Part shown: piece after piece, positions 7,601 through 12,432 of the stretch
How the letters are laid out: each line of letters opens with the position of its first letter
Position numbering within the stretch: position 1 is the first letter of the stretch
Origin: Veillonella sp.
Lineage (GTDB): Bacteria; Bacillota; Negativicutes; Veillonellales; Veillonellaceae
NCBI GenBank assembly: GCA_019419725.1
Contig: DXZL01000037.1
Coordinates: 1-12,432 of the forward strand
Reading direction: 5' to 3'
Length of the DNA: 12,432 bases
Program-made: the position numbers and the translations under genes
The notes under the pieces: generated by a model
Told to the model about the DNA's origin: nothing
Seen by the model: the letters and a program-made list of their open reading frames with translations, nothing else
Database searches by the model: none

Positions 7601-7624
7601 AAAGTAATCTGTAATCATAGAATA

Positions 7625-7653
7625 ATAATAACACTTTATATAATGTCGTGCAA
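7625..7653 (-). promoter_or_regulatory. Candidate promoter of the ilvD operon leader
   Basis: On the minus strand, TTGCAC (7648-7653), a 17-nt spacer and TATTAT (7625-7630) would give a start near 7617 and a short untranslated stretch before the leader ORF. The -10 matches consensus at five of six positions and the -35 at only three. The rest of the gap up to 7790 is AT-rich and holds nothing else that I recognise. Confidence 0.5.
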
Positions 7654-7791
7654 TAAATATTCTATAGATTTATTATATAAATTTTTAAAGTTTACCATAT
7701 ATAAAAACTATAGCAATAACAATAATACACTACCTATCTAATACATATAGAAAATAAATCGATAACAAACGCCTAAACAGGTAGGGCAAAT

Positions 7792-7822
7792 AAAAAATCC
7801 CCCACTACTGTGAGAGATTTTT
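7792..7822 (-). terminator. Rho-independent terminator of the DASS transporter gene
   Basis: A 13-bp stem (7793-7805 with 7810-7822) has a 4-base loop and two G-U pairs that exist only in the minus-strand RNA, followed by T residues. It begins 5 bases past the transporter stop codon and separates that gene from the ilvD leader. Confidence 0.85.
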
Positions 7823-7827
7823 GAATA

Positions 7828-9231
7828 TTATAGAATACCGAATAGCCACATGCCAAAGGTACCGCCCCAGAAGTGAATTAAGAAGCTAACCACAGAAATA
7901 GCAAGGCCTACACGCCACCATGTTCCTTGTGGTACATAACCAGCACCGAAGAAGATTGGCGTTACACCAGAACTATAATGTGTTAATGTACAGCCAGGGC
8001 TGTTCATCAAACCAAAGAGCAAGATGGTAAATGGAATTGGTGCGCCCATTGCCACCAAGATAGCTGCAAAGGCGGAGAATAACGCTGTAATACGAGCTGT
8101 ACCACTGGCAAAGAAATATTGAGAGTATACAAAGGTTGCAGAGATAATAAAGGATGCCCAGAACCAATCAATACCTACAAGATGTTGACTTACAAAATCA
8201 GCAAATACTGCAACAACACCGAGCTTGCCAAGTAAACCAGCCATACCAACGAGGGTACCCATCCAGATAAGAATATCCCAACCGGTGCGTTCACCTAGAA
8301 TATCTTCCCAAGTAAGGGATCCTGTAACTACACAAGCAAGTACGCCCATCATAGCAACTACAGTAGGATGTAACTTCGTCCAAATCGCTGTGGACCACAG
8401 CAAAATACAAAGTACAAAAATAATAGCCACTGAAATTTCAGCCTTTGTAATAGGACCTAGTATATCTAGCTCTTTTTGGGCCATTACCGCTGCTTGAGGT
8501 GTCTCCTTAATTTCAGGCGGATAGATTTTATAAATAAACCAAGGCATCAAAATCATGCAAATTACACCAGGGATTACACCTGCTTGGAACCATTCCCACC
8601 ATGAAATATCATAGCCAAATAATTTTGCACCTAAGGATGTAATCAATAAGTTACCACTACAAGCAGTTAAGAAGATTGTTACAGTAATGGTGTTTATCGT
8701 ATGAGCCGTAGTCATCAAGTACGTCCCAATACGACGGGCCGTACTACCATTTGGCTCAGAATCAAAGGCTAAGGAAATGTTTTGCACAATTGGAAAAATA
8801 ATACCGCCCCCACGAGCTGTATTAGATGGCGTAGCAGGAGAAATAATAAGATCCGTACAAGCCAATGCATAAGCTAACTTTAAGGAACTAGTACCAAAGG
8901 AGCGAATCAAAGTATACGCGATACGCTTACCAAGGCCAGAATTAATAATGCCTCTAGAAAAGAATACAGCTGCTACGATAAGCCATACATTGGCTTCAGC
9001 GTAACCACCTAATGCTTGCACCATGGTAATAGAATTTGTTGCTACCGCCGCAACAATACCAAAGAGTGCCATAATGCCTGTTGGCCAAGGTCTTAAAATA
9101 AAGCCCACAATAGTAGCCGTGAAGATAGCTAATAAATGCCAACCTTCAGGCTTAATTGCCTCCGTATGAGGCAAGAACCAGATTACAAGTCCTACCAGTA
9201 CCGTCAGTGCGGCCCGTGTAAAGGTATTCAT
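7828..9231 (-). CDS. DASS-family (CitT-like) di/tricarboxylate transporter
   Basis: This is an integral membrane carrier of 467 residues with about a dozen hydrophobic segments. The first hallmark is SPATPSNTARGGGIIFP (131-147) with its SNT motif. The second half repeats it as FFASGTARITALF (373-385), followed by GCTLTHYSSGVTPIFFGAGY (413-432), typical of the CitT/2-oxoglutarate-malate translocator branch. These proteins exchange citrate, malate, tartrate, oxoglutarate or succinate, often as antiporters. In a Veillonella-type organism, malate or citrate uptake against succinate is the likely role, but the substrate cannot be read from the sequence. GGAGG (9236-9240) lies 4 bases before the ATG. 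The gene stands alone between two terminators, and its upstream region contains ten ACAGTT repeats that may affect expression. Confidence 0.92.
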   Translation of the reverse strand: MNTFTRAALTVLVGLVIWFLPHTEAIKPEGWHLLAIFTATIVGFILRPWPTGIMALFGIVAAVATNSITMVQALGGYAEANVWLIVAAVFFSRGIINSGLGKRIAYTLIRSFGTSSLKLAYALACTDLIISPATPSNTARGGGIIFPIVQNISLAFDSEPNGSTARRIGTYLMTTAHTINTITVTIFLTACSGNLLITSLGAKLFGYDISWWEWFQAGVIPGVICMILMPWFIYKIYPPEIKETPQAAVMAQKELDILGPITKAEISVAIIFVLCILLWSTAIWTKLHPTVVAMMGVLACVVTGSLTWEDILGERTGWDILIWMGTLVGMAGLLGKLGVVAVFADFVSQHLVGIDWFWASFIISATFVYSQYFFASGTARITALFSAFAAILVAMGAPIPFTILLFGLMNSPGCTLTHYSSGVTPIFFGAGYVPQGTWWRVGLAISVVSFLIHFWGGTFGMWLFGIL

Positions 9232-9260
9232 AGAACCTCCCTATCAAACTACACATATCA

Positions 9261-9320
9261 ACAGTTACAGTTACAGTTACAGTTACAGTTACAGTTACAG
9301 TTACAGTTACAGTTACAGTT
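9261..9320. repeat. Perfect tandem hexanucleotide array, (ACAGTT)x10
   Basis: Ten uninterrupted copies of ACAGTT (AACTGT on the transcribed minus strand) occupy 60 bases ahead of the transporter gene, ending 29 bases before its ATG. The array is flanked by the inverted pair ATCAAC (9257-9262) and GTTGAT (9318-9323). A TATAAT adjoins its upstream side on the minus strand, so the array is probably transcribed as 5' untranslated RNA. Long perfect short-unit arrays change length by slipped-strand mispairing. Because it is non-coding, a change would act on leader length or structure rather than on a reading frame. Confidence 0.98.
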
Positions 9321-9321
9321 G

Positions 9322-9327
9322 ATTATA
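9322..9327 (-). promoter_or_regulatory. Candidate -10 element of the DASS transporter gene
   Basis: A perfect TATAAT directly follows the T-tract of the cupin terminator and abuts the hexamer array. No good -35 exists at 16-18 bases: those positions fall inside the terminator hairpin (best GTGATG at 9345-9350). Initiation here would place nearly the whole array in the mRNA leader. Confidence 0.4.
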
Positions 9328-9365
9328 AAAAACTATATGGCGGTCATCACACATAACCGCCATAT
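9327..9365 (-). terminator. Rho-independent terminator of the cupin gene
   Basis: A perfect 10-bp stem (9335-9344 with 9356-9365) with an 11-base loop is followed on the minus strand by a T-tract (9332-9327). It starts 3 bases beyond the cupin stop codon. Confidence 0.88.
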
Positions 9366-9368
9366 GAA

Positions 9369-9812
9369 TTAACAGCTTTCCAAAAACTCTTTAATCTTCG
9401 GATTAGAGCGCAATGTATCCATCTCTTCAGGAGATAACAATTTAACCTTGTCCCGATCTTGGTTAACCAAGCAAAGGAACCCGATATAATCTCCTTTATT
9501 AGCCCGGAATTGATGGATTGTCTTACCTGGGATTTCTATAAAATCTCCAGCTTCTACATCATGGATTTCGTCACCTAATAAAACTTGACCCTTACCACGG
9601 AATATCATAACCATATGTGTATGTTCATGGTATTCTAGTGTGGAGTAACCACCAGGCAAGCATTCAAAATAGCGGAATTGGCATGGAATATCAAAGGCCC
9701 CATCGTATAACACTTGACGTGTTACATCTTTAAAAGGGCTACCATCTTGCTTATATACTAAAGTATCGACGCCATCCCACTTGAAATTTTTAGCATCAAA
9801 CTTACGTATCAT
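9369..9812 (-). CDS. Single-domain cupin protein of unknown substrate
   Basis: This 147-residue protein has one cupin fold. Motif 1 lies in GGYSTLEYHEHTHMVMIFRG (54-73) with His62, His64 and possibly His66 as metal ligands; the glutamate usual in this motif is absent. Motif 2 is GDFIEIPGKTIHQFRAN (89-105) with His100. Such small cupins may be isomerases, dioxygenases, lyases or ligand sensors, and the sequence does not decide. GAGGT (9819-9823) is 6 bases from the ATG. The gene lies between the CopZ-like gene's terminator and the transporter. A functional link to the transporter is possible but not shown, as a strong terminator stands between them. Confidence 0.85.
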   Translation of the reverse strand: MIRKFDAKNFKWDGVDTLVYKQDGSPFKDVTRQVLYDGAFDIPCQFRYFECLPGGYSTLEYHEHTHMVMIFRGKGQVLLGDEIHDVEAGDFIEIPGKTIHQFRANKGDYIGFLCLVNQDRDKVKLLSPEEMDTLRSNPKIKEFLESC

Positions 9813-9830
9813 TTTATTACCTCGTTATAT

Positions 9831-9870
9831 AAAAAAGGGCTGCATCGAAACAAGGTTTCAATACAGCTCC
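9831..9870 (-). terminator. Rho-independent terminator of the pgl-tatA-copZ operon
   Basis: A long stem (9837-9851 with 9855-9870) carries one bulged base and two G-U pairs in the minus-strand RNA, followed by six T (9836-9831). It begins about 10 bases past the stop of the heavy-metal-binding protein gene. The T-tract runs into TATATAAC, a possible -10 for the cupin gene. Confidence 0.85.
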
Positions 9871-9880
9871 ATCGGTTCGA

Positions 9881-10189
9881 TTATTTGAAGAAACGTTTCA
9901 AAGTTCCTAGTAAACCATGACTATGTTTTTGTACACCATCTGCAACGCTTTCTACTTCAAAGCCTGTACGTTCAATAGCTTTTGTAATAACATCTACAGA
10001 TACTTTGTTTGGGTCAAAAGAAACAGTAGCAGTTTTTTCTGGTAAATCTACCTCTGCGCTCAATACGCCAGGTAAACCAAGGGATGCGCCCTCTACAGTT
10101 TCTTTACAGTTATTGCACATCATACCAGGTACAGTAAATACCTTTGTTACAACGCCATTATCTTCACCACAACCACAATCTTTGCACAT
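9881..10189 (-). CDS. CopZ-like heavy-metal-associated (HMA) domain protein
   Basis: This is a 102-residue cytoplasmic protein. One HMA domain covers about 14-85, with the metal site GMMCNNC (22-28; Cys25, Cys28) as in copper chaperones. The C-terminal tail ends in a basic stretch (LLGTLKRFFK). An unusual addition is the N-terminal MCKDCGCGED, with Cys2, Cys5 and Cys7, a second potential metal- or cluster-binding patch not found in the standard 68-70-residue CopZ. Copper is the usual ligand of this family, but zinc or another thiophilic metal cannot be excluded. AGGAGGT (10196-10202) lies 6 bases upstream of the start, 14 bases after tatA. No copper ATPase or CopY-type regulator is visible nearby. 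Confidence 0.88.
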   Translation of the reverse strand: MCKDCGCGEDNGVVTKVFTVPGMMCNNCKETVEGASLGLPGVLSAEVDLPEKTATVSFDPNKVSVDVITKAIERTGFEVESVADGVQKHSHGLLGTLKRFFK

Positions 10190-10203
10190 AGTGATACCTC
10201 CTA

Positions 10204-10446
10204 TTAATCGTTAGCTTCTTTATGTTTATCGTCGTTTTTTGCCCCTGCTGTCACGTCGATAGTAGTCGCTTTTTTAACGGCTTCTTTCGTTTCATCAACA
10301 GCTTTTTTAGGGCCGGAAATAGCATCTTTAAATTCATTGATGCCCTTACCAATAGCTTTACCTACTTCAGGCAATTTACCAGGTCCGAAGATAACTAGAG
10401 CGATCACTAATATAACTATTAATTCAGGTGTTCCTATAGATCCCAT
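10204..10446 (-). CDS. tatA: Sec-independent (twin-arginine) translocase subunit TatA/E
   Basis: This 80-residue protein has the TatA layout: a short N-terminus, one membrane helix (about 7-20), the FGPGKLPEVG hinge (20-29), an amphipathic helix (about 30-45) and a charged, lysine-rich tail. TatA oligomers form the translocation pathway for folded proteins recruited by TatC at the cytoplasmic membrane. No tatC or tatB is in the window. AGGAGA (10452-10457) is 5 bases before the ATG. The gene lies 36 bases after pgl and 14 bases before the CopZ-like gene, consistent with one transcript of three functionally unlike genes. TatA and TatE cannot be told apart here. Confidence 0.93.
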   Translation of the reverse strand: MGSIGTPELIVILVIALVIFGPGKLPEVGKAIGKGINEFKDAISGPKKAVDETKEAVKKATTIDVTAGAKNDDKHKEAND

Positions 10447-10482
10447 ATGTATCTCCTTTATATTTACTAAAATTTACACCTT

Positions 10483-11238
10483 TTAGTGTACATCATTATA
10501 GGCTGCCTTGTCCACATACCAGGTCATAGCTTCTTGTGAAAGTACAGCACCAGGCAATGTACGACCAATGCGTTTTTCCCACGTTAAATCCTCGTAATCC
10601 TCGCGTTGGTACAATACCTTTGTCAATGCAGTTCGCTTACTTTCACCAGTTACAGTAAACCAAACGGCATCGGATTTAGCCAAAAACGAGAATGTCATGG
10701 AAATACGTTCCCATACCTTGCCATCCTCGACGGCAACCACATCTTGATCGGCCACGCGAAGCGCGTGAGAGCCTGCAAATAATCCTGCTGTATGGCCATC
10801 TTCGCCTAGATCTAGCAAAGCCAAATCGAGACCAGATTTCTTACACGCCTTGAGGACATTGCGAACCTCTTTTTCATATTCTTCAGCCGCTTCTAATACG
10901 GTTTTAGAATCCGTATTGATTGGCAAGAAGTGAGCAGCCCCCTTTGCCTTACATAGCAAATGAGGTTTTACGCGATTAAAGTAATTATCCTCATTCGATT
11001 GCGGTAGGAAACGTTCATCAGTCCACAAGAAGAATATGCGTTCCCAATTGAGGCGCTCAATATATTCAGGTGAGTTAAGTAATTCTAACAAACCATTTAC
11101 GACAGTGCCCCCAGTAATACCAACAACGCACGTTTCTGTACGACTAATTTCATCATTGGTGAAAGCAATAAAGTCCTCTGCCAAGGCTTGGACCACATCA
11201 CTAGGACTGTCATAACATTTAATTGTATCTTGAGCCAT
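10483..11238 (-). CDS. pgl: 6-phosphogluconolactonase
   Basis: This enzyme hydrolyses 6-phospho-gluconolactone to 6-phosphogluconate, the second step of the oxidative pentose phosphate path, in the cytoplasm. The 251-residue length matches the DevB/SOL family. Diagnostic segments are GITGG (40-44), WTDERFLPQSNEDNYF (72-87), DLGEDGHTAGLFAGS (143-157, with the active-site His149), GESKR (198-202) and LPGAVLSQEAMTWYVDKAA (228-246). AGGAGGT (11248-11254) lies 9 bases before the ATG. The promoter region holds an 18-bp perfect palindrome. It appears to head an operon with tatA and the HMA protein. Neither glucose-6-phosphate dehydrogenase nor 6-phosphogluconate dehydrogenase is in the window. Confidence 0.93.
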   Translation of the reverse strand: MAQDTIKCYDSPSDVVQALAEDFIAFTNDEISRTETCVVGITGGTVVNGLLELLNSPEYIERLNWERIFFLWTDERFLPQSNEDNYFNRVKPHLLCKAKGAAHFLPINTDSKTVLEAAEEYEKEVRNVLKACKKSGLDLALLDLGEDGHTAGLFAGSHALRVADQDVVAVEDGKVWERISMTFSFLAKSDAVWFTVTGESKRTALTKVLYQREDYEDLTWEKRIGRTLPGAVLSQEAMTWYVDKAAYNDVH

Positions 11239-11262
11239 GTAATAATGACCTCCTAAAACTAT

Positions 11263-11280
11263 TATAATAGTACTATTATA
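11263..11280. promoter_or_regulatory. Perfect 18-bp palindrome at the pgl promoter
   Basis: TATAATAGTACTATTATA is a perfect inverted repeat. Its minus-strand copy of TATAAT (11275-11280) is preceded by TG one base upstream, giving an extended -10 for pgl; no good -35 is seen. The symmetry spans the -10 and probable start site, the usual place for a repressor operator, though AT-rich palindromes also arise by chance. A plus-strand TATAAT is also created, but nothing on that strand downstream looks like a gene. Confidence 0.55.
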
Positions 11281-11304
11281 TCACTTTTACTTCATAATAA
11301 AAGC

Positions 11305-11343
11305 AAAAACCGATGTAACTCAATATATAGAGCCACACCGGTT
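11305..11343 (-). terminator. Rho-independent terminator of the crotonase gene
   Basis: A 14-bp stem (11308-11321 with 11330-11343) has an 8-base loop and three G-U pairs in the minus-strand RNA, followed by T (11309-11305). It lies about 65 bases beyond the crotonase stop, and the intervening bases show nothing else. Confidence 0.8.
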
Positions 11344-11407
11344 CGAATTATATTAGTAACTGCTTATAAAATACATGATATTTCATAGAATTACAAGAGA
11401 ATAATTA

Positions 11408-12199
11408 TTATTTTTGACCAAATTTAGGACGACGACGTTCAGTGAATGCTCGTACGCCTTCTTTAAAGTCTTCAGAAAGGCCTAAAGAGCATTGATTTTC
11501 TACTTCAAACTTCTTGTACTCTTCCCAACCAGATAAGAAGCTATTCCACATCATTTCTTTCATAACGCGGTAAGACTGTGCAGGACCTTTAGCTAATTTT
11601 TCAACGAGACGTCTTGTAGCAGTTTCTAAGTCCTCAGGTTCACAAACCTTATACACAAAGCCCCATTCTTTACCTTTTTCTGCAGATACAGCTTCGCCAG
11701 TCATAACGATATGCATAGCACGGTTCATCCCAATAGCGCGAGTCAACAAGAACAAACCGCCTGCATCAGGAGCAAGACCTACGTTCACGAACGCTTGAAT
11801 GAAGCGTACATTATTAGCTGCTACCACAAAGTCCGCTGCCAATGCCATATTAAATGCCGCACCTGCTGCTGCACCTTGAAGGCTCATGATAACAGGTTTA
11901 GGTAAGCGTTTCATAGCCATAGAAATTTGAGCTACCAGCTCAACAATTTCAAACAAAGACTCTGTATCGCCATCATTTACAGCGCGTTCCATTTCTGTTA
12001 AGTCGCCACCAGCAGAGAATACTTTACCCTCTGCATTGATGAGCAATGCACGAACACTTTCATCGTTGTGTGCTTTATCTAAAACCTCAAGGATCTCCTT
12101 GCACATTTCGATGTTAAAACCATTCGCCACTGCAGGACGATTGAATGTCAACGTACCAATGCCGTTATCCACTACGTACTGAATTGTATTATAAATCAT
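11408..12199 (-). CDS. Enoyl-CoA hydratase/isomerase (crotonase) family protein, probably not a hydratase
   Basis: This 263-residue protein has the crotonase fold. Oxyanion-hole segments are SAGGDL (62-67) and GAAAG (109-113), and the C-terminal helices end in FTERRRPKF. Aligned from memory to rat mitochondrial enoyl-CoA hydratase, the two catalytic glutamates (144 and 164) correspond to Asn117 and Phe137. Asp145 in GLAPDAGG matches the position used by PaaG-type and related enoyl-CoA isomerases. A CoA-thioester isomerase or another crotonase activity is therefore more likely than hydration. AGGAGA (12206-12211) lies 6 bases before the ATG. The gene has a good promoter and its own terminator, and no beta-oxidation, benzoyl-CoA or acyl-CoA genes are adjacent to fix its path. 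Confidence 0.85.
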   Translation of the reverse strand: MIYNTIQYVVDNGIGTLTFNRPAVANGFNIEMCKEILEVLDKAHNDESVRALLINAEGKVFSAGGDLTEMERAVNDGDTESLFEIVELVAQISMAMKRLPKPVIMSLQGAAAGAAFNMALAADFVVAANNVRFIQAFVNVGLAPDAGGLFLLTRAIGMNRAMHIVMTGEAVSAEKGKEWGFVYKVCEPEDLETATRRLVEKLAKGPAQSYRVMKEMMWNSFLSGWEEYKKFEVENQCSLGLSEDFKEGVRAFTERRRPKFGQK

Positions 12200-12253
12200 A
12201 TGAGTTCTCCTATATGAAAATCCATTTTCGAAAAAATTCGATGATATATCTCT

Positions 12254-12282
12254 ATTATAGGGGAATTAAATATAGATGTAAA
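12254..12282 (-). promoter_or_regulatory. Promoter of the crotonase gene
   Basis: TTTACA (12277-12282), a 17-nt spacer and a perfect TATAAT (12254-12259) are read on the minus strand. This is the best sigma-70-type match in the window and lies 55 bases before the ATG. The leader contains overlapping small inverted repeats (for example GAAAAT/ATTTTC at 12216-12229) of uncertain meaning. Confidence 0.75.
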
Positions 12283-12332
12283 CGTAAAAATAATTTTCCA
12301 CTCTAACGACAATATTATATTAATCATAGTAT

Positions 12333-12365
12333 AAAAAAACACCTGCAGACATTGTCTGCAGGTGT
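12333..12365 (-). terminator. Rho-independent terminator of rpsI
   Basis: A perfect 12-bp GC-rich stem (12339-12350 with 12354-12365) with a 3-base loop is followed on the minus strand by a T-tract (12339-12333). It starts about 20 bases after the rpsI stop and isolates the ribosomal-protein transcript from the crotonase gene. Confidence 0.92.
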
Positions 12366-12385
12366 AATAACCTGTTGTCCAAATA

Positions 12386-12432
12386 TTAACGTTTGGAGAA
12401 TTGGCTTGCTTTGCGGGCTTTTTTAAGACCGT
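12386..12432 (-). CDS. rpsI: Ribosomal protein S9 (uS9), C-terminal end only
   Basis: The window edge cuts this gene, leaving 14 complete codons and a TAA stop. They read GLKKARKASQFSKR, and the partial codon before them ends in AC, compatible with the Tyr usually found there. The ending KKAR(R/K)..QFSKR is the characteristic C-terminal tail of bacterial S9, whose last residues reach the P-site tRNA in the 30S subunit. A strong terminator follows at once, so rpsI ends its operon (usually rplM-rpsI, the partner not visible). Confidence 0.9.
   Translation of the reverse strand, partial: GLKKARKASQFSKR

Noticed and set aside
7349..7620. T-box riboswitch in the ilvD leader
   Set aside because: T-box leaders are common before amino-acid genes in low-GC Gram-positive lineages, but the leader lacks a sequence resembling AGGGTGGNACCGCG before the terminator. 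The translated Ile/Leu/Val-rich ORF explains the terminator better.
7466..7741. Plus-strand ORF of 91 codons antisense to the ilvD leader
   Set aside because: It has no ribosome site, an AT-driven composition, and overlaps the leader ORF and promoter on the opposite strand.
9261..9320. CRISPR-like or iteron array
   Set aside because: The copies are contiguous with no spacers, so it is not CRISPR. The 6-bp unit is too short for iterons, and no replication gene or DnaA box is near.
9136..9372. Plus-strand ORF with a Gln-Leu repeat
   Set aside because: It is only the hexamer array read in one frame, joined to the antisense of the transporter start; it has no ribosome site and overlaps the real minus-strand gene.
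11330..11350. GGTTCGAATTA resembling a tRNA T-loop (a similar GGTTCGATTA lies at 9874-9883)
   Set aside because: No acceptor stem, D-arm or anticodon arm can be drawn around either copy; they belong to terminator flanks.

Overview
The window reads as a low-GC anaerobe of the Negativicutes, most likely a Veillonella-type organism. This is an inference from AT-rich intergenic DNA, strong AGGAGG-type ribosome sites, a citrate/malate-type DASS transporter and an ilvD-ilvA-ilvB-ilvN...ilvC cluster; no database search was run. Every gene that I can support lies on the minus strand, so the biological reading order runs from high to low coordinates. The right edge holds only the last codons of ribosomal protein S9 (rpsI) and its terminator.

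Layout in transcription order: rpsI end and terminator (12432-12333). A crotonase-fold gene follows with its own promoter and terminator (12282-11305). Next is a small operon of 6-phosphogluconolactonase, TatA and a CopZ-like heavy-metal-binding protein (11280-9831). Then come a cupin gene (9812-9369) and a DASS dicarboxylate/citrate-type transporter (9231-7828). Exactly ten ACAGTT hexamers sit between the cupin terminator and the transporter start. After a terminator there is about 560 bp without a large gene. It holds a promoter, an unlisted 43-codon ORF very rich in Leu/Ile/Val, and an intrinsic terminator just before ilvD. The branched-chain amino-acid genes follow: ilvD, ilvA, ilvB, ilvN, an orphan ABC ATPase, and then ilvC, which has a separate candidate promoter and a strong terminator. 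A candidate promoter for a gene beyond the left edge ends the window.

Functionally, ilvA (threonine to 2-oxobutanoate), ilvB/ilvN (acetohydroxyacid synthase), ilvC (reductoisomerase) and ilvD (dehydratase) give all common steps of isoleucine and valine synthesis except the final transamination (ilvE, not here).

The most interesting signal is the ilvD leader. The small ORF has 13 Leu/Ile/Val codons within codons 2-17. Segments of the leader can form the alternative pairings 1:2, 2:3 and 3:4 expected of ribosome-mediated transcription attenuation, and I see no T-box consensus. Second is the hexanucleotide array in the presumed 5' untranslated region of the transporter, a candidate length-variable locus. 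Third, the crotonase lacks both catalytic glutamates of enoyl-CoA hydratases.
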